A DNA stretch of 10,565 nucleotides, from the NCBI GenBank assembly GCA_036499445.1, contig DASYDU010000328.1, positions 1 to 10,565 on the forward strand, in the 5' to 3' direction. How positions within the stretch are numbered: position 1 is the stretch's first letter; each line of letters begins with the position of its first letter. The DNA comes from DASYDU01 sp036499445. Its GTDB lineage: Bacteria; Planctomycetota; Planctomycetia; Pirellulales; Lacipirellulaceae. Under the pieces are notes generated by a model, which was not told the origin of the DNA, ran no database searches, and saw nothing but the letters and a program-made list of their open reading frames with translations. This document shows positions 1-5,507 of the stretch, one piece after another. Position numbers and translations under genes: made by a program.

Positions 1-150
1 CTGGACCATAAGCTTCCGTTTTGGCATACCCTCAATTTTTTGGTCGGAAAATAACATGTGCAGCTCCTTATCGTATTTCGCTTTGAACTCCGGTGTTGCC
101 GGATCGGCGGCCATCAGCCGCTGACAAAACCGTTCTTGTGATTCATTCAT
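1..150 (-). CDS. Unidentified protein coupled to the ECF sigma factor, N-terminal 50 codons (cut by the left edge)
   Basis: Starts at ATG 150-148 and stays open to base 1. The start overlaps the sigma factor's TGA as ATGA, and an AAAGGGG ribosome site (158-164) sits 7 nt upstream inside the sigma gene, so translation is very likely coupled. The 50 visible residues are hydrophilic and charged, with MAADPATPEFKAKY and DKELHMLF in the middle; no membrane segment, zinc motif or named domain is seen. By position it could be a regulator of the sigma factor or a membrane protein with a cytoplasmic head, since genes directly after ECF sigma factors often encode anti-sigma factors. That is inference from context only: the visible part lacks the HxxxCxxC motif of zinc-binding anti-sigma domains. 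The gene itself is well supported; its function is unknown. Confidence 0.75.
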   Translation of the reverse strand, partial: MNESQERFCQRLMAADPATPEFKAKYDKELHMLFSDQKIEGMPKRKLMVQ

Positions 151-713
151 GACATCGCCCCTTTCGACAGCGCAGAGCGCAACGCTCGCTTGGCATGATG
201 GAGTCTCGACTTGACTGTCCCTTCAGGTATGTCCACGATCCGGGCGATCTCGGCGACTGACAGTCCCTCCAGGAAAAACAAGGTCAGCACTTCACGGAAC
301 GGCAGCGCCAGCTTGTCCAGGGCATGATGAACTTGCTCGGCATCTTCCGATGTAAAGTCTTGATCGGGCTGTTCGATGTCCGTCAAATCTTCCGCGTAGT
401 CCCGAGATTCGCGATCGGTCCGGCCCGCGCGAAAGTGACTCGCGGCTGAGTTGCGCGCCACGCGATATAACCAAACGGGCAATAGCCGTCCATCCTGCAA
501 ACTCTTGATGCCACTAACGACTGCCAGCCACACTTTCTGCAAGACATCCCATGCGTCTTCCTCCGTCGGTGTCAAACGCCGGATGTAATAGAAAAGTCGA
601 GCTTCCCATCGGCTGACCAGCTCTTCAAAGGCCTCTTCATGGCCTTGTTGACAACGCACGACGAGCCATTCGTTGTAGGCTGCCTCCTTTTCATCACGTG
701 TCGGCAAGTGCAT
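147..713 (-). CDS. ECF-type (sigma-70 family) RNA polymerase sigma factor
   Basis: A 188-residue sigma factor that would direct core RNA polymerase to a small regulon. Region 2 spans roughly residues 28-96, with the core-binding and -10-recognition helices around DAWDVLQKVWLAV and PVWLYRVARNSAASHFR. Region 4 spans about 128-182 and contains the helix-turn-helix SVAEIARIVDIPEGTVKSR, which reads the -35 element. There is no region 3, and the length is normal for ECF factors. The ATG at 713 was chosen because a GAGGG ribosome site (721-725) lies 7 nt upstream; a TTG at 761 in the same frame would add 16 residues outside the conserved domain and has no such site. The next gene on the same strand overlaps the stop by 4 bp. 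No autoregulatory promoter could be defined upstream. The family is certain; the ECF subgroup and the signal it answers are not. Confidence 0.93.
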   Translation of the reverse strand: MHLPTRDEKEAAYNEWLVVRCQQGHEEAFEELVSRWEARLFYYIRRLTPTEEDAWDVLQKVWLAVVSGIKSLQDGRLLPVWLYRVARNSAASHFRAGRTDRESRDYAEDLTDIEQPDQDFTSEDAEQVHHALDKLALPFREVLTLFFLEGLSVAEIARIVDIPEGTVKSRLHHAKRALRSALSKGAMS

Positions 714-847
714 GTCGGCGCCCTCACTACAATAGTCGCGGATCGGACGCCTTCGGTTCAAACCATTTTCAGTCTGCCGTGGAACCGCGGTCGCTCCCTC
801 GACAATAGCCCGTTACTCTTAACGAGATTCGCATCCGAGGCCGACCC

Positions 848-871
848 CAAAACCCTGATGTCTGGGTTTTG
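848..871. repeat. 8-bp perfect inverted repeat (hairpin), 8-nt loop
   Basis: CAAAACCC (848-855) and GGGTTTTG (864-871) pair perfectly around an 8-nt loop. It lies between the HAD gene and the sigma gene, both on the minus strand. Neither side ends in a long T run, so it is not a textbook intrinsic terminator. It could be part of a dispersed intergenic repeat or a protein-binding dyad. Confidence 0.5.
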
Positions 872-967
872 AGAATGAGAATGAAGCTTCGTAGGACTCG
901 GCCACGAAAGATTGAAGCGAGCGAAGTGGGGGAATCGTTGCCACCGTCGGCCGTCGGTCGCATCTAA

Positions 968-997
968 GCCCACTTACCGACTAGTAGGTAGGCGGGC
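968..997. repeat. Imperfect 11-bp inverted repeat downstream of the HAD gene
   Basis: GCCCACTTACC (968-978) pairs with GGTAGGCGGGC (987-997) with one A-C mismatch and one G-T wobble, closing an 8-nt loop that contains ACTAGT. It sits about 65-95 nt after the stop of the HAD gene in that gene's direction, where a 3'-end hairpin would be expected, but no T tract follows. Confidence 0.45.
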
Positions 998-1060
998 CGA
1001 CGATCTGCAACGACCAAACCTGTTCGGCCAAGAGCTCTCAGCGGACAGAGGCAAGCGCCG

Positions 1061-1984
1061 CTATTCAAACACCGCCTGCAGCGTGTCGTTTAGCTGGTGC
1101 CAACGCTTGTCGATGTCGGACTTGTCGCCGTAGTCGAAGTTCTTCACCTCATCATCCTGTCGCGTGTTGTGAAAACCCGTGATTTCGACGTGATGATTCG
1201 TGAGTGCCGAAAAAATGCGGCCGACGTTGCGCTCGCTGTCTTCGTCGTGCACCACGGCTTTAATGTCGCGCTCCGCACGGGCTAGTAGCGTCAGCAACAT
1301 GATGCCTTTGTGTTGACCCGCGGTCATCATGATTCCATTCTCGTAGCTGATCGGCTTTAAATCCTTTTCCTTGACGCCATATGCATCGAGCTCACCATTC
1401 GTGAGCCCATAGCCGTCCGGCTTCTTGGGATCGTACGGAAAAAACCTGCCTCGCGGCCAGGCCTTCACAGGTAAAGCGCTCCGTGCGAAATCAAAACCGT
1501 TCCGTTTCAATTCCCGCTCCGTGGCATTGCGGAATTCATCGCCGCGCGACGTGAGCACTACAGTCGAAATGCCACGGTCTTGCAGCTTCTTCATTAGCTC
1601 CGGCAAGTCCTTTTGCGTCGGGTGCATCCGTCCGAGGTTGTAGAGCATCCCTTGGGCGTCGAGCAGGCCGGGGAAACTGTCGGCCACGCATTCGGGCGAC
1701 TTTGGATCATTGGCAATTAACGACCGCTGCCATTCAAACCACTGATCGCTCCCCAGCGGATGATTCATCGCTAAGAGCGTGTTGTCCAGGTCGAGCACCA
1801 ACAGTACGTGCTCCGCGCCGTATTGGTCGCAGTAGCGATCGACGGCCGCGGCCACGTCGGCGAAATCCGACGTGTCGCGAATCTCGCCGCCGATCGCAGA
1901 CGACCGGCCGCTCAACAGGAGCGCGATGACAGCCAGAGTGGCGAGCGCGGAAGCCCGGCTGCGCCGAAGGGGGGAAATGCTCAT
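1061..1984 (-). CDS. Secreted HAD-superfamily (DUF2608-like) phosphatase-type protein
   Basis: A 307-residue HAD-fold protein. Residues 1-30 form a signal peptide: Arg-rich start (SPLRRSR), hydrophobic core (ALATLAVIALLL), then a small-residue cleavage zone near SSAIGG. The HAD motifs appear in order: motif I LLVLDLDNTL (Asp65 nucleophile, Asp67 acid/base), motif II VVLTSRGDE (Thr145/Ser146), motif III Lys226 in AGQHKG, and motif IV VVHDEDSE (Asp247, Asp249). All catalytic positions are present, so an active Mg-dependent phosphatase or phosphotransferase acting outside the cytoplasm is likely; the substrate is unknown. The arrangement resembles the DUF2608 group of HAD proteins. The ATG at 1984 is chosen because it begins the signal peptide directly; an in-frame TTG at 1999 would add MNRHS. 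Neither has a clear Shine-Dalgarno site. It is divergent from the cytosine deaminase gene across a 177-bp region. Confidence 0.85.
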   Translation of the reverse strand: MSISPLRRSRASALATLAVIALLLSGRSSAIGGEIRDTSDFADVAAAVDRYCDQYGAEHVLLVLDLDNTLLAMNHPLGSDQWFEWQRSLIANDPKSPECVADSFPGLLDAQGMLYNLGRMHPTQKDLPELMKKLQDRGISTVVLTSRGDEFRNATERELKRNGFDFARSALPVKAWPRGRFFPYDPKKPDGYGLTNGELDAYGVKEKDLKPISYENGIMMTAGQHKGIMLLTLLARAERDIKAVVHDEDSERNVGRIFSALTNHHVEITGFHNTRQDDEVKNFDYGDKSDIDKRWHQLNDTLQAVFE

Positions 1985-2150
1985 CGAGTGTCTATTCAAA
2001 GGTGGGCGAAAAGCGACGGGTATGGTATACCGTCTAGCATAATTACCCCTTGGGCTTCACGCCACCGGCAATGCCCTCCGGCGCTTGGCATCAAGTGCGG
2101 TAATACCGGGATTTTTACGGCATTCTCGCCTGCGAGTCATCCCCTCCGCC

Positions 2151-2164
2151 GGAGAATTAACTTG
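2151..2164 (+). promoter_or_regulatory. Ribosome binding site that fixes a TTG start for the deaminase
   Basis: GGAG at 2151-2154 lies 7 nt upstream of TTG 2162-2164. The frame stays open far upstream, to about 1808, but the conserved domain begins exactly after this TTG and no in-frame ATG or GTG with a comparable site is seen just before it. Confidence 0.7.
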
Positions 2165-2602
2165 GACCAATTTCTGCAAATGGCGATCGACGAGGCCCGG
2201 CAAGGGCTCGCCGAAGGTGGCATCCCGATTGGGTCGGTCCTCGTTGTGGACGGCCGCGTCGTGGGCCGCGGGCACAATCGCCGTGTCCAGCGCACGAGCG
2301 CCATTCTGCACGCCGAAATGGACTGCCTGGAAAATGCGGGACGGCTGCGGCCGGCCGACTATCGCCAGGCGGTCCTCTATTCCACGCTCTCGCCTTGCGA
2401 CATGTGCAGCGGCACCGCCCTGCTCTACCGCATCCCCAAGATCGTCATAGGCGAGAATCGCACGTTCCAGGGGCCCGAAGATTACGTCCGCTCGCGCGGC
2501 GTCGAGCTCGAGATCGTCAACAGCTCGGAGTGCGTCGAGCTGATGCGGGCCTTCATTGCCGCGCGGCCAGACCTGTGGAACGAAGACATCGGCGAAGTGT
2601 AA
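2162..2602 (+). CDS. Cytosine deaminase, yeast FCY1 type (CDA-fold zinc deaminase)
   Basis: A 146-residue zinc deaminase that by homology converts cytosine to uracil plus ammonia in pyrimidine salvage. The zinc site is His50 in LHAE with Glu52 as proton shuttle, plus Cys79 and Cys82 in SPCDMC. Beyond these family-wide motifs, the protein follows yeast cytosine deaminase almost from end to end: EGGIPIG, GRGHN, SATLHGE-like SAILHAE, TLSPCDMC, IPKIVIGEN, and a C-terminus ARPDLWNEDIGE. The residues that hold cytosine in the yeast enzyme appear conserved: Asn39, Phe102, Trp139 and Asp142. That favours free-base cytosine over nucleosides or tRNA, though a related base such as guanine or isocytosine cannot be excluded. 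TTG start with a good ribosome site. The shared upstream region with the HAD gene contains the palindrome GGTATACC (2024-2031); no promoter could be fixed. A large hairpin begins 2 bp after the stop. Confidence 0.9.
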   Translation: MDQFLQMAIDEARQGLAEGGIPIGSVLVVDGRVVGRGHNRRVQRTSAILHAEMDCLENAGRLRPADYRQAVLYSTLSPCDMCSGTALLYRIPKIVIGENRTFQGPEDYVRSRGVELEIVNSSECVELMRAFIAARPDLWNEDIGEV

Positions 2603-2604
2603 TG

Positions 2605-2658
2605 TTCATCCCCTTTCCCGTGCCTCAACCTGGATGAGGGCATGGGAGAGGGGATGAA
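2605..2658. repeat. Long inverted repeat (20-bp stem) at the deaminase 3' end
   Basis: The arms 2605-2624 and 2639-2658 pair over 20 positions with only two G-T wobbles (2615/2648 and 2620/2643). The outer ten pairs are TTCATCCCCT with AGGGGATGAA. The loop can pair further through TCA and TGA. It begins two bases after the deaminase stop and lies between convergent genes (deaminase plus, higA minus), so it probably marks both transcript ends, but no T run follows on either strand. The purine/pyrimidine-rich arms look like a dispersed intergenic repeat. A smaller hairpin (2684-2706, with a 3-nt bulge) lies between it and higA. Confidence 0.7.
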
Positions 2659-2736
2659 TAGCGAGTTGACCCCAATCGACACTGCGGACTATCGGTCCCG
2701 ATCCGCGACAATTGAGAAAACCAGGACGACTGCCTC

Positions 2737-3057
2737 CTATGCCAAAGCCGCTCGTATTGTCCCGGCCTTTGTGCTGACTCGTACCTCCCTGCCAAGTCGA
2801 TGTAAGTACTTTGTCAGGAGGTCAGCCGTCATTCGCGAAATCTTGCCATTGATGAGTTCGCTTACCCGCGGCTGCGGGACCTGAAGGAGCTTTTCCACCT
2901 GACGAGGCGTGAGCCGCCGTTTCTCAATCACCTTCATAATTTCAATATGAAGCTGCGTTTTGATTGCCAGTACCGCTGCTTCCTCAGACGAAAATCCTAA
3001 ATCCGCAAAGACATTCCCTCGCGTGACATGCGAAGGTTCATCTCTTTTTGCTGGCAT
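2737..3057 (-). CDS. higA: HigA-type antitoxin, XRE/HTH_37-like DNA-binding protein
   Basis: A 106-residue antitoxin that would neutralise the toxin encoded just upstream and repress the shared promoter. The N-terminal third carries the segment NVFADLGFSSEEAAVLAIK, typical of antitoxins that pair with Gp49-like HigB toxins. The helix-turn-helix lies at about residues 49-72 (LTPRQVEKLLQVPQPRVSEL), followed by a short dimerising C-terminal part. ATG at 3057 is preceded by a strong GGAGGAG site (3065-3071, 7 nt spacing) located inside the toxin gene; the reading frames overlap by 20 bp, so the two proteins are translated together, toxin first. Likely bound to the palindrome at 3428-3447. The family call is firm; the symbol follows the toxin-first order and domain type. 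Confidence 0.88.
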   Translation of the reverse strand: MPAKRDEPSHVTRGNVFADLGFSSEEAAVLAIKTQLHIEIMKVIEKRRLTPRQVEKLLQVPQPRVSELINGKISRMTADLLTKYLHRLGREVRVSTKAGTIRAALA

Positions 3058-3412
3058 TTCTCTTCTCCTCCAATAGTCTCGCCTTCACCGCTTTGAGGCG
3101 GTTGGAAGCGATATTCAAATCGTTTTGTCCCGTCTTCGCCGACTTCTTGACGAAGCTGTGCAGCATGTACAGTCTGTTCCCCACCTTGTTCAAATAGATG
3201 ACACGATACCAACCCGCATCATCGACCTGTTTCAACTCATAGACTCCCTTGCCAATTGACTTCATCGACCGGCTGTGGAGCGGCCTCTCGCCGACCTGAA
3301 GACGGCGAATATCGGCCCCTAAATCTTCGCGTATCCCTTTGGGAAATGTTCGCAGGACGTCGAGACTATCGCCCTCCCAAACTACTTCGGCTTCTTTCTC
3401 TGGCAAGCTCAT
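3038..3412 (-). CDS. higB: HigB-type toxin, RelE/ParE superfamily (phage Gp49-like)
   Basis: A 124-residue basic protein of the Gp49-like HigB toxin family, which by family knowledge cleaves mRNA on the ribosome when released from its antitoxin. Recognisable family segments are WEGDSLDVLRTFP near the N-terminus, IGKGVYELK and WYRVIYLNKVGNRLYMLHSFVKKS in the middle, followed by a Lys/Arg-rich C-terminal helix ending in KRNASKKR. It is full length with no frameshift. ATG at 3412; the ribosome site is weak (GAG about 10 nt upstream), while the antitoxin site is strong, which fits the need for antitoxin excess. The promoter just upstream is near consensus and overlapped by a palindrome. Individual catalytic residues cannot be assigned without alignment. 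Confidence 0.88.
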   Translation of the reverse strand: MSLPEKEAEVVWEGDSLDVLRTFPKGIREDLGADIRRLQVGERPLHSRSMKSIGKGVYELKQVDDAGWYRVIYLNKVGNRLYMLHSFVKKSAKTGQNDLNIASNRLKAVKARLLEEKRNASKKR

Positions 3413-3427
3413 CCGATTTATCTCAAC

Positions 3428-3468
3428 ATATACTTAATTAAGTATATCACAGTCTGTCTATCCGTCAA
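3428..3468 (-). promoter_or_regulatory. higBA promoter with a 20-bp perfect palindromic operator
   Basis: Read on the minus strand, TTGACG (3468-3463) and TATACT (3446-3441) are spaced by 16 bp, a near-consensus housekeeping promoter. The -10 box lies inside ATATACTTAATTAAGTATAT (3447-3428), a perfect 20-bp palindrome and the expected place for HigA or HigBA to block polymerase. The predicted transcript would begin about 20 nt before the toxin ATG. Confidence 0.8.
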
Positions 3469-3505
3469 TTCATCTCGAACGGCAGCCGTGAGATCGAGAC
3501 CGAAC

Positions 3506-3525
3506 CCTTGTCACAATCGACAAGG
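3506..3525. repeat. 7-bp hairpin over the stop codon of the zinc-ribbon gene
   Basis: CCTTGTC (3506-3512) and GACAAGG (3519-3525) pair perfectly around a 6-nt loop that contains part of the TGA stop. It may help end the zinc-ribbon transcript before the higBA promoter; no T run follows, so the terminator role is uncertain. Confidence 0.35.
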
Positions 3526-3987
3526 CGGACTCCCCGTGCAGAACCGCCGATAACGCGTGATCCCGGCCCCCTTGCTCACGCGCAGCTCGACCAGCGAGCC
3601 GCAATGCGGGCAGTATTCGGGCTCCTCAACATAACCGCCCGCCGATTCGGCCTGCCCTTGGCACGCCACGCAACGTTTCGTCCCGGGAACTGCTTCGAGC
3701 CGCTCGACCGCGATCGGCTGACGACAGATTTCGCACAGCACGGCCGCGAGCCAATTACCGTTTTCGGCCGAATCGTCATCACTGGCCGGCGTCGCACGCA
3801 GGCCGACCTCTTTGCAGAGCGGACACGTCATTCGCCGAGCGCCGTCTAAAAACAGGGCTTCGAGCAGGTCGTCGCTCGGCTCCGGCTCTCGGCGCAGCGC
3901 TCCAATGATCCGCAAGCGAGCGATCACGTCGTCGCGCCCACAAACGGTTCGCCACCCACAACGGCAGAGGAGCTCGAAGGAGATCAA
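3511..3987 (-). CDS. Cys-rich multi-zinc-ribbon protein with a DksA/TraR-type finger
   Basis: Begins at TTG 3987 (about 158 residues) with Cys pairs arranged as likely zinc sites: CRCGW and Cys16 near the N-terminus, CPLC (55-58), CEIC (85-88) with CVAC (106-109), CPHC (126-129) and a final Cys150/Cys156. The pair 85-88/106-109, spaced CxxC-17-CxxC with RLEAVPGTKRC between, matches the DksA/TraR zinc-finger signature. The acidic coiled-coil tip that lets DksA enter the RNA polymerase channel is not seen, so this is not DksA itself; a nucleic-acid or polymerase-binding role is only a guess. An in-frame ATG at 4053 would add 22 residues, but that stretch lies in a strong hairpin (4009-4051) and has no ribosome site, whereas the TTG has GGAG/AGG-like bases upstream and starts right at the FELLCRCGW segment. 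It follows the C26 gene on the same strand by 124 bp. Confidence 0.65.
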   Translation of the reverse strand: MISFELLCRCGWRTVCGRDDVIARLRIIGALRREPEPSDDLLEALFLDGARRMTCPLCKEVGLRATPASDDDSAENGNWLAAVLCEICRQPIAVERLEAVPGTKRCVACQGQAESAGGYVEEPEYCPHCGSLVELRVSKGAGITRYRRFCTGSPPCRL

Positions 3988-4008
3988 CGCCTGCGCTCCG
4001 CAAACAGC

Positions 4009-4051
4009 GGTGCGGCCTGGCGCGAACCTCCGTGCCGCGCCAGACCGCACC
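4009..4051. repeat. Strong hairpin in the leader of the zinc-ribbon gene
   Basis: GGTGCGG (4009-4015) pairs with CCGCACC (4045-4051) and CTGGCGCG (4017-4024) pairs with CGCGCCAG (4036-4043), separated by a single C/A mismatch: 15 of 16 positions paired around an 11-nt loop. On the minus strand the loop reads GCACGGAGGTT, exposing a GGAGG. It lies about 20-65 nt before the preferred start of the zinc-ribbon gene and after the C26 gene. Confidence 0.65.
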
Positions 4052-4111
4052 ATTCAAACGCAACAAAACAGCGCACCAATCCGTGTGCAAACGCAATCAG
4101 AGCAAATTTAG

Positions 4112-4855
4112 TTAGGCGACCAGTCGCATCGACGCTGCCGACTCTTTCACCGCGTCGATAAACTCCTCGAAGATTCGCCGATCGAGCGCCGAGGCGGTCG
4201 CCGCCTCGGGATGGAATTGCGTGCCGATCGCAAACCAATCCGGCATTCGGCTCTCAATCGCCTCGACGATTCCGTCCGGGCAGCGGGCCGTCACGTCAAA
4301 GCCCTCGGCCACTTCGTCGAGCCCCATGTGATGCATGCTGTTGACGCGCAGCTCACCGTCGCCGTAGACGCGTTCCATCAGTGAGCCGGGCGTCAGCTCC
4401 AGCGTGTGCCGATGGGCCGGATCGAGCGGATCCAAATGCGGCAACGCGGCCGGCCGATCCTCCGGGATGTGGAGCAGCAAATTGCCGCCCATCGTGATGT
4501 TCAAAAGCTGCATGCCGGCGCCGATGCCAAACACAGGCATCCGGCGGTCGGCCACGATTCGCATCAGCCGCCGATCGAAGCTCTCGCGACGCGGCGCGAG
4601 CGGTCGGATCGAGGGATGCAGCATCCAGCCGTCGCGGCGCGGATCCAGATCGGCCCCGCCTACCAGCAAGACGCCTTCGACGCGGTCGAGCACTTCCTCC
4701 AAATCCTCATCGCTTTCCAGCGGCGGAATCACCAGCGGAATCCCGCCCATCTGCGCGATCGCATCGTAGTAGCACGCATCGATAAACGTGAAAGACGATT
4801 GGCCCTTGGCTGCGGCGCGAAAATCGGCATTCATCCCAATGATTGGCTTGGACAT
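4112..4855 (-). CDS. Peptidase C26 / class I glutamine amidotransferase-like protein lacking the catalytic Cys
   Basis: A 247-residue protein of the gamma-glutamyl-GABA hydrolase (PuuD-like, peptidase C26) family. Family landmarks are present: IDACYYDAIAQMGGIPLVIP (25-44), LLVGGADLDP (63-72), VNSMHHMGLD (171-180), and the His/Glu of the triad in GTQFHPE (His215, Glu217). The nucleophile elbow, normally GICRGMQ in this family, reads GIGAGMQ (110-116): the Cys is Gly112 (codon GGC at 4522-4520) and the following Arg is Ala. No other Cys lies nearby (only Cys28 and Cys192), so glutamyl hydrolysis by the usual route is not expected; binding, sensing or a different chemistry is possible. The ATG at 4855 has an AAAGGAG site (4865-4871) 9 nt upstream and begins the domain; the frame is open further to 4948 but without a ribosome site there. 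No partner gene adjoins it closely. Confidence 0.85.
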   Translation of the reverse strand: MSKPIIGMNADFRAAAKGQSSFTFIDACYYDAIAQMGGIPLVIPPLESDEDLEEVLDRVEGVLLVGGADLDPRRDGWMLHPSIRPLAPRRESFDRRLMRIVADRRMPVFGIGAGMQLLNITMGGNLLLHIPEDRPAALPHLDPLDPAHRHTLELTPGSLMERVYGDGELRVNSMHHMGLDEVAEGFDVTARCPDGIVEAIESRMPDWFAIGTQFHPEAATASALDRRIFEEFIDAVKESAASMRLVA

Positions 4856-5507
4856 TCCCTTGCACTCCTTTATTCGCCATTCCCCTGGCGACCAAACATT
4901 CGCGAGCCTAACTGTCGGCGAGCAACGAGACCGGATCTCGGAACGCAAGCAGCCAATTCAAGCTCGAGTTGCCCAAGAGCGAGCGCACAGAAGTACGCGC
5001 CCTGACGGGTAATTCGATCGAATTCGCCACGCACTCCAAAGCGACGCGCCAGCCTGCCACTGTCTGCAGGTTACCCTGTGAGGAAGGCTGTCACGAATAG
5101 TCGGCGCTCAGCGCAACACCGCTGCGCCGCCAAGCTCGGTCGGGGCTTACCCGTGGGTGAGTGCTTGGCGATGAGCCGGCCGGACGTCCTGTTCGCTCGG
5201 CTGAAAGAACTCCCTTGGTTGACGGCCCTGTCACGAGGCCATGCGGGAAATGCAAGTCAGCGTGCGAACTTATCAAACGATATTGCATTTGCAAGTGTTT
5301 CGCTCATTTTGCGGTGTAAAGCAAAGTGCTAGCACAACATCGTGTGGAACGCGTAACGGTTCAAGCTCAGGGTTCAGACATTTCGCGTACGAATTGAAAA
5401 CTGAGTACCACCGATTGACCCAACCAGTGTTGCGGAGCAACACGAAGCTTCGTTCGCGGACACGATGCTTCTTGCGGCTGCGCCGCACCGGTTGAAGACA
5501 ACCGGTG
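4856..5507. other. Gene-free stretch between the C26 and CPBP genes
   Basis: About 650 bases with no recognisable gene on either strand; the open frames of 60-85 codons have no domain, poor starts and no ribosome site. It must hold the C26 promoter (none could be fixed). Seen here are a 5-bp hairpin just before the C26 ribosome site (4875-4890), a 14-bp perfect palindrome AATTCGATCGAATT (5011-5024), a 10-bp palindrome GTGCTAGCAC (5326-5335), and the palindrome cluster at 5427-5508. The part near 5270-5420 looks more AT-rich than the flanking genes. It may be decayed coding sequence or contain an unlisted small RNA; nothing supports either. Confidence 0.55.
5011..5024. promoter_or_regulatory. 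14-bp perfect palindrome upstream of the C26 gene
   Basis: AATTCGATCGAATT reads the same on both strands. It is about 155 bp upstream of the C26 start codon, within range of an operator for that gene, but no promoter boxes were identified beside it, so the role is only a suggestion. Confidence 0.35.

Larger units (their letters stand above)
714..1060. other. Gene-free stretch between the sigma factor and the HAD gene
   Basis: This 347-base stretch holds no credible gene; its short open frames on both strands are low-complexity or Arg-rich and have no recognisable domain. It must contain the sigma factor promoter and the 3' end of the HAD transcript, both read on the minus strand. Two inverted repeats (848-871 and 968-997) are the only structures seen. 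The second lies inside a longer imperfect dyad, with CGTCGGCC at 945-952 and GGCCGACG at 995-1002. Confidence 0.6.

Noticed and set aside
714..761. Upstream TTG start for the sigma factor
   Set aside because: It adds 16 residues before the conserved region and has no ribosome site, while ATG 713 has GAGGG at the right spacing.
1808..2161. Extension of the deaminase reading frame upstream to about 1808
   Set aside because: It overlaps the HAD gene on the other strand, is Arg/Ser-rich with no domain, and the TTG at 2162 with GGAG matches the conserved N-terminus.
3511..3987. Calling the zinc-ribbon protein DksA
   Set aside because: Only the zinc-finger signature matches; the coiled coil with the acidic tip is missing and extra Cys pairs are present.
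5078..5332. Open frame of 84 codons (plus strand) in the gene-free stretch
   Set aside because: No domain, no ribosome site, and composition unlike the real genes; overlapping frames of similar length exist on the other strand.
5360..5385. Possible tRNA T-arm (GGTTCAAGCTC)
   Set aside because: No acceptor stem, D-arm or anticodon arm could be built around it.
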